Assembly (NCBI GenBank): GCA_916610825.1
Contig: OU744450.1
Span: 15,812,267-15,876,266 of the forward strand
From: Haliclystus octoradiatus
Lineage: Eukaryota > Cnidaria > Staurozoa > Stauromedusae > Haliclystidae
Reading direction: 5' to 3'
Length of the DNA: 64,000 nucleotides
A program made the translations under genes and the position numbers. This document shows positions 63,246-64,000 of this stretch, piece by piece; positions within the stretch are counted from its first letter, which is position 1; each line of letters starts with the position of its first letter. The notes below the pieces were generated by a model, which was not told where the DNA came from, ran no database searches, and saw only the letters and a program-made list of their open reading frames with translations.

Positions 63246-63716
63246 TGTAAGCGCCAATTCCTAACAAATTGACTTAATTTATATATTCTACCGCGCATGC
63301 TCATAATATATTGCATAGCGCATATATTAAACTTTAGTTGGCAAAATATCACCGAAAGAACAACAACAACTGTCCATCATCGGACACACGGTATGAATTC
63401 TTTACATTAATTATAACAATAATCTTACAAACTAATATCTATATATTCAAATCTTTTTATAGCATTTATTAGTATTTTAACATCACTTTCATTTATTTCA
63501 TTTTTATAGTTTGAAACGGTAAAACGGTAATTCGTAAATTGGTAAATCATTACAAATCATTCCAAGTCATATTCAACGTTTCTCTATCAAAGAAAACAAC
63601 ACATAAGATCGTTATCGTAACAAATTGTGTCTATTTATTGTGTCTATCCTATCATTCTAATGCTACTGTCGTGCGCTGTGCCAACCCAAATGAAAATCAT
63701 AGAACTGGTGGCTACA
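63246..63716 (+). repeat. 3' LTR of BEL-2
   Basis: 471 bp, TGTAAGCGCC to GGTGGCTACA, with small insertions relative to the 5' LTR (for example around 63430 and 63520). Followed by the duplication AATAT. Confidence 0.88.
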
Positions 63717-63750
63717 AATATATACTTAAATTTATTTATAATATTAATAC
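63717..63750 (-). repeat. Right half of the split Penelope-end-like repeat
   Basis: AATATAT, then TTAAATTTAT and ATAATATT, matching 46740-46768. It continues the repeat interrupted at 52115. Confidence 0.6.
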
Positions 63751-64000
63751 TAAAAGAATAGGAAGAAGTCAGAGACCACACCTTCTTATACTGTTAATTT
63801 AAGTTTCATGCTTTTATAGCAATCATCAGACAGAAATAAATAATTGCCGCAGCTATTGTTTTGCATGACAATAGCTTTCGAATTGTCGCTAGAATTGTCG
63901 CTAGATTTTTAAATGCGGTGAGGTTGATCATGTTTAACTTCCTAATTGTTAAATCAATTTACTATGTTTTTGTTGATTTATAATTTGCCAAGAGGAAACT
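63751..64000. other. No gene seen
   Basis: Contains a small hairpin (AGCTATTGT at 63851 and ACAATAGCT ending 63876) and a doubled 12-mer AATTGTCGCTAG (63881-63904). Confidence 0.45.

Larger units (their letters stand above)
52116..63716 (+). mobile_element. BEL/Pao retrotransposon BEL-2, decayed and nested
   Basis: LTRs at 52116-52561 and 63246-63716 and the 5-bp target duplication AATAT (52111-52115, 63717-63721). The gag-protease-RT-RNase H-integrase order is kept, but there are many stops and frameshifts. It contains two later insertions, an LTR element (52972-54236) and a P-element-like transposon (54651-58500). LTR indels and substitutions are more numerous than in BEL-1, so it is older. 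It is related to BEL-1 by domain order but clearly distinct in sequence. It lies downstream of the SUGCT-like gene. Confidence 0.9.

Overview
The window is animal nuclear DNA: strongly AT-rich, low gene density, spliced exons with GT/AG borders, long microsatellites, and a transposon mix (BEL/Pao, Penelope-like, P element/THAP, an Academ-like DNA transposon, tRNA-derived repeats) that suggests an aquatic invertebrate such as a tunicate, other invertebrate deuterostome or cnidarian. The species cannot be fixed from the sequence.

Host gene. Only one host gene is recognised, on the + strand: two exons (10930-10993 and 47801-47967) that join in phase and encode the C-terminus of a class III CoA-transferase most like SUGCT (succinyl-CoA:glutarate CoA-transferase). 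Earlier exons must lie upstream of the window. Positions 1-47800 are therefore intron apart from one 64-nt exon, and the last intron (about 36.8 kb) is filled with mobile DNA. An orphan exon-like stretch (48178-48281) follows the gene.

Layout. 1-275: minus-strand fragment of a zinc-cluster protein. 995-7924: a decayed DNA transposon with 17-bp terminal inverted repeats, a 3-bp TTG target duplication and a five-exon pseudogene carrying zinc clusters, a putative PIN/XPG-like nuclease domain and a CXC domain; it best fits the Academ (AcademX) superfamily. 8425-9706, 41305-42408 and 45295-46047: three copies of one repeat family with a tRNA-like core. 14718-21983: a fairly young BEL/Pao retrotransposon with near-identical LTRs but damaged gag, protease, RNase H and integrase. 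23873-27891: a Penelope-like retroelement inserted as a near full-length + copy preceded by an inverted 3' half, bounded by a 12-bp target duplication. 28-47 kb: mostly anonymous AT-rich intron with tandem duplications, palindromes, a far-spaced 48-bp inverted repeat, two tRNA-derived repeat units and a long (ATT)n array. 48-52 kb: intergenic, with degenerate ~100-bp tandem repeats and a second (ATT)n array.

52049-63760 is a nest of transposons. An old Penelope-end-like repeat is split by a second, older BEL/Pao element (52116-63716, AATAT target duplication), which is itself split in gag by a small non-autonomous LTR element (52972-54236) and by an internally deleted P-element/THAP9-like transposon (54651-58500). 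Target duplications and reading-frame continuity across each insertion give the order of events. No transposon here keeps a complete set of intact genes, so all appear unable to move by themselves.
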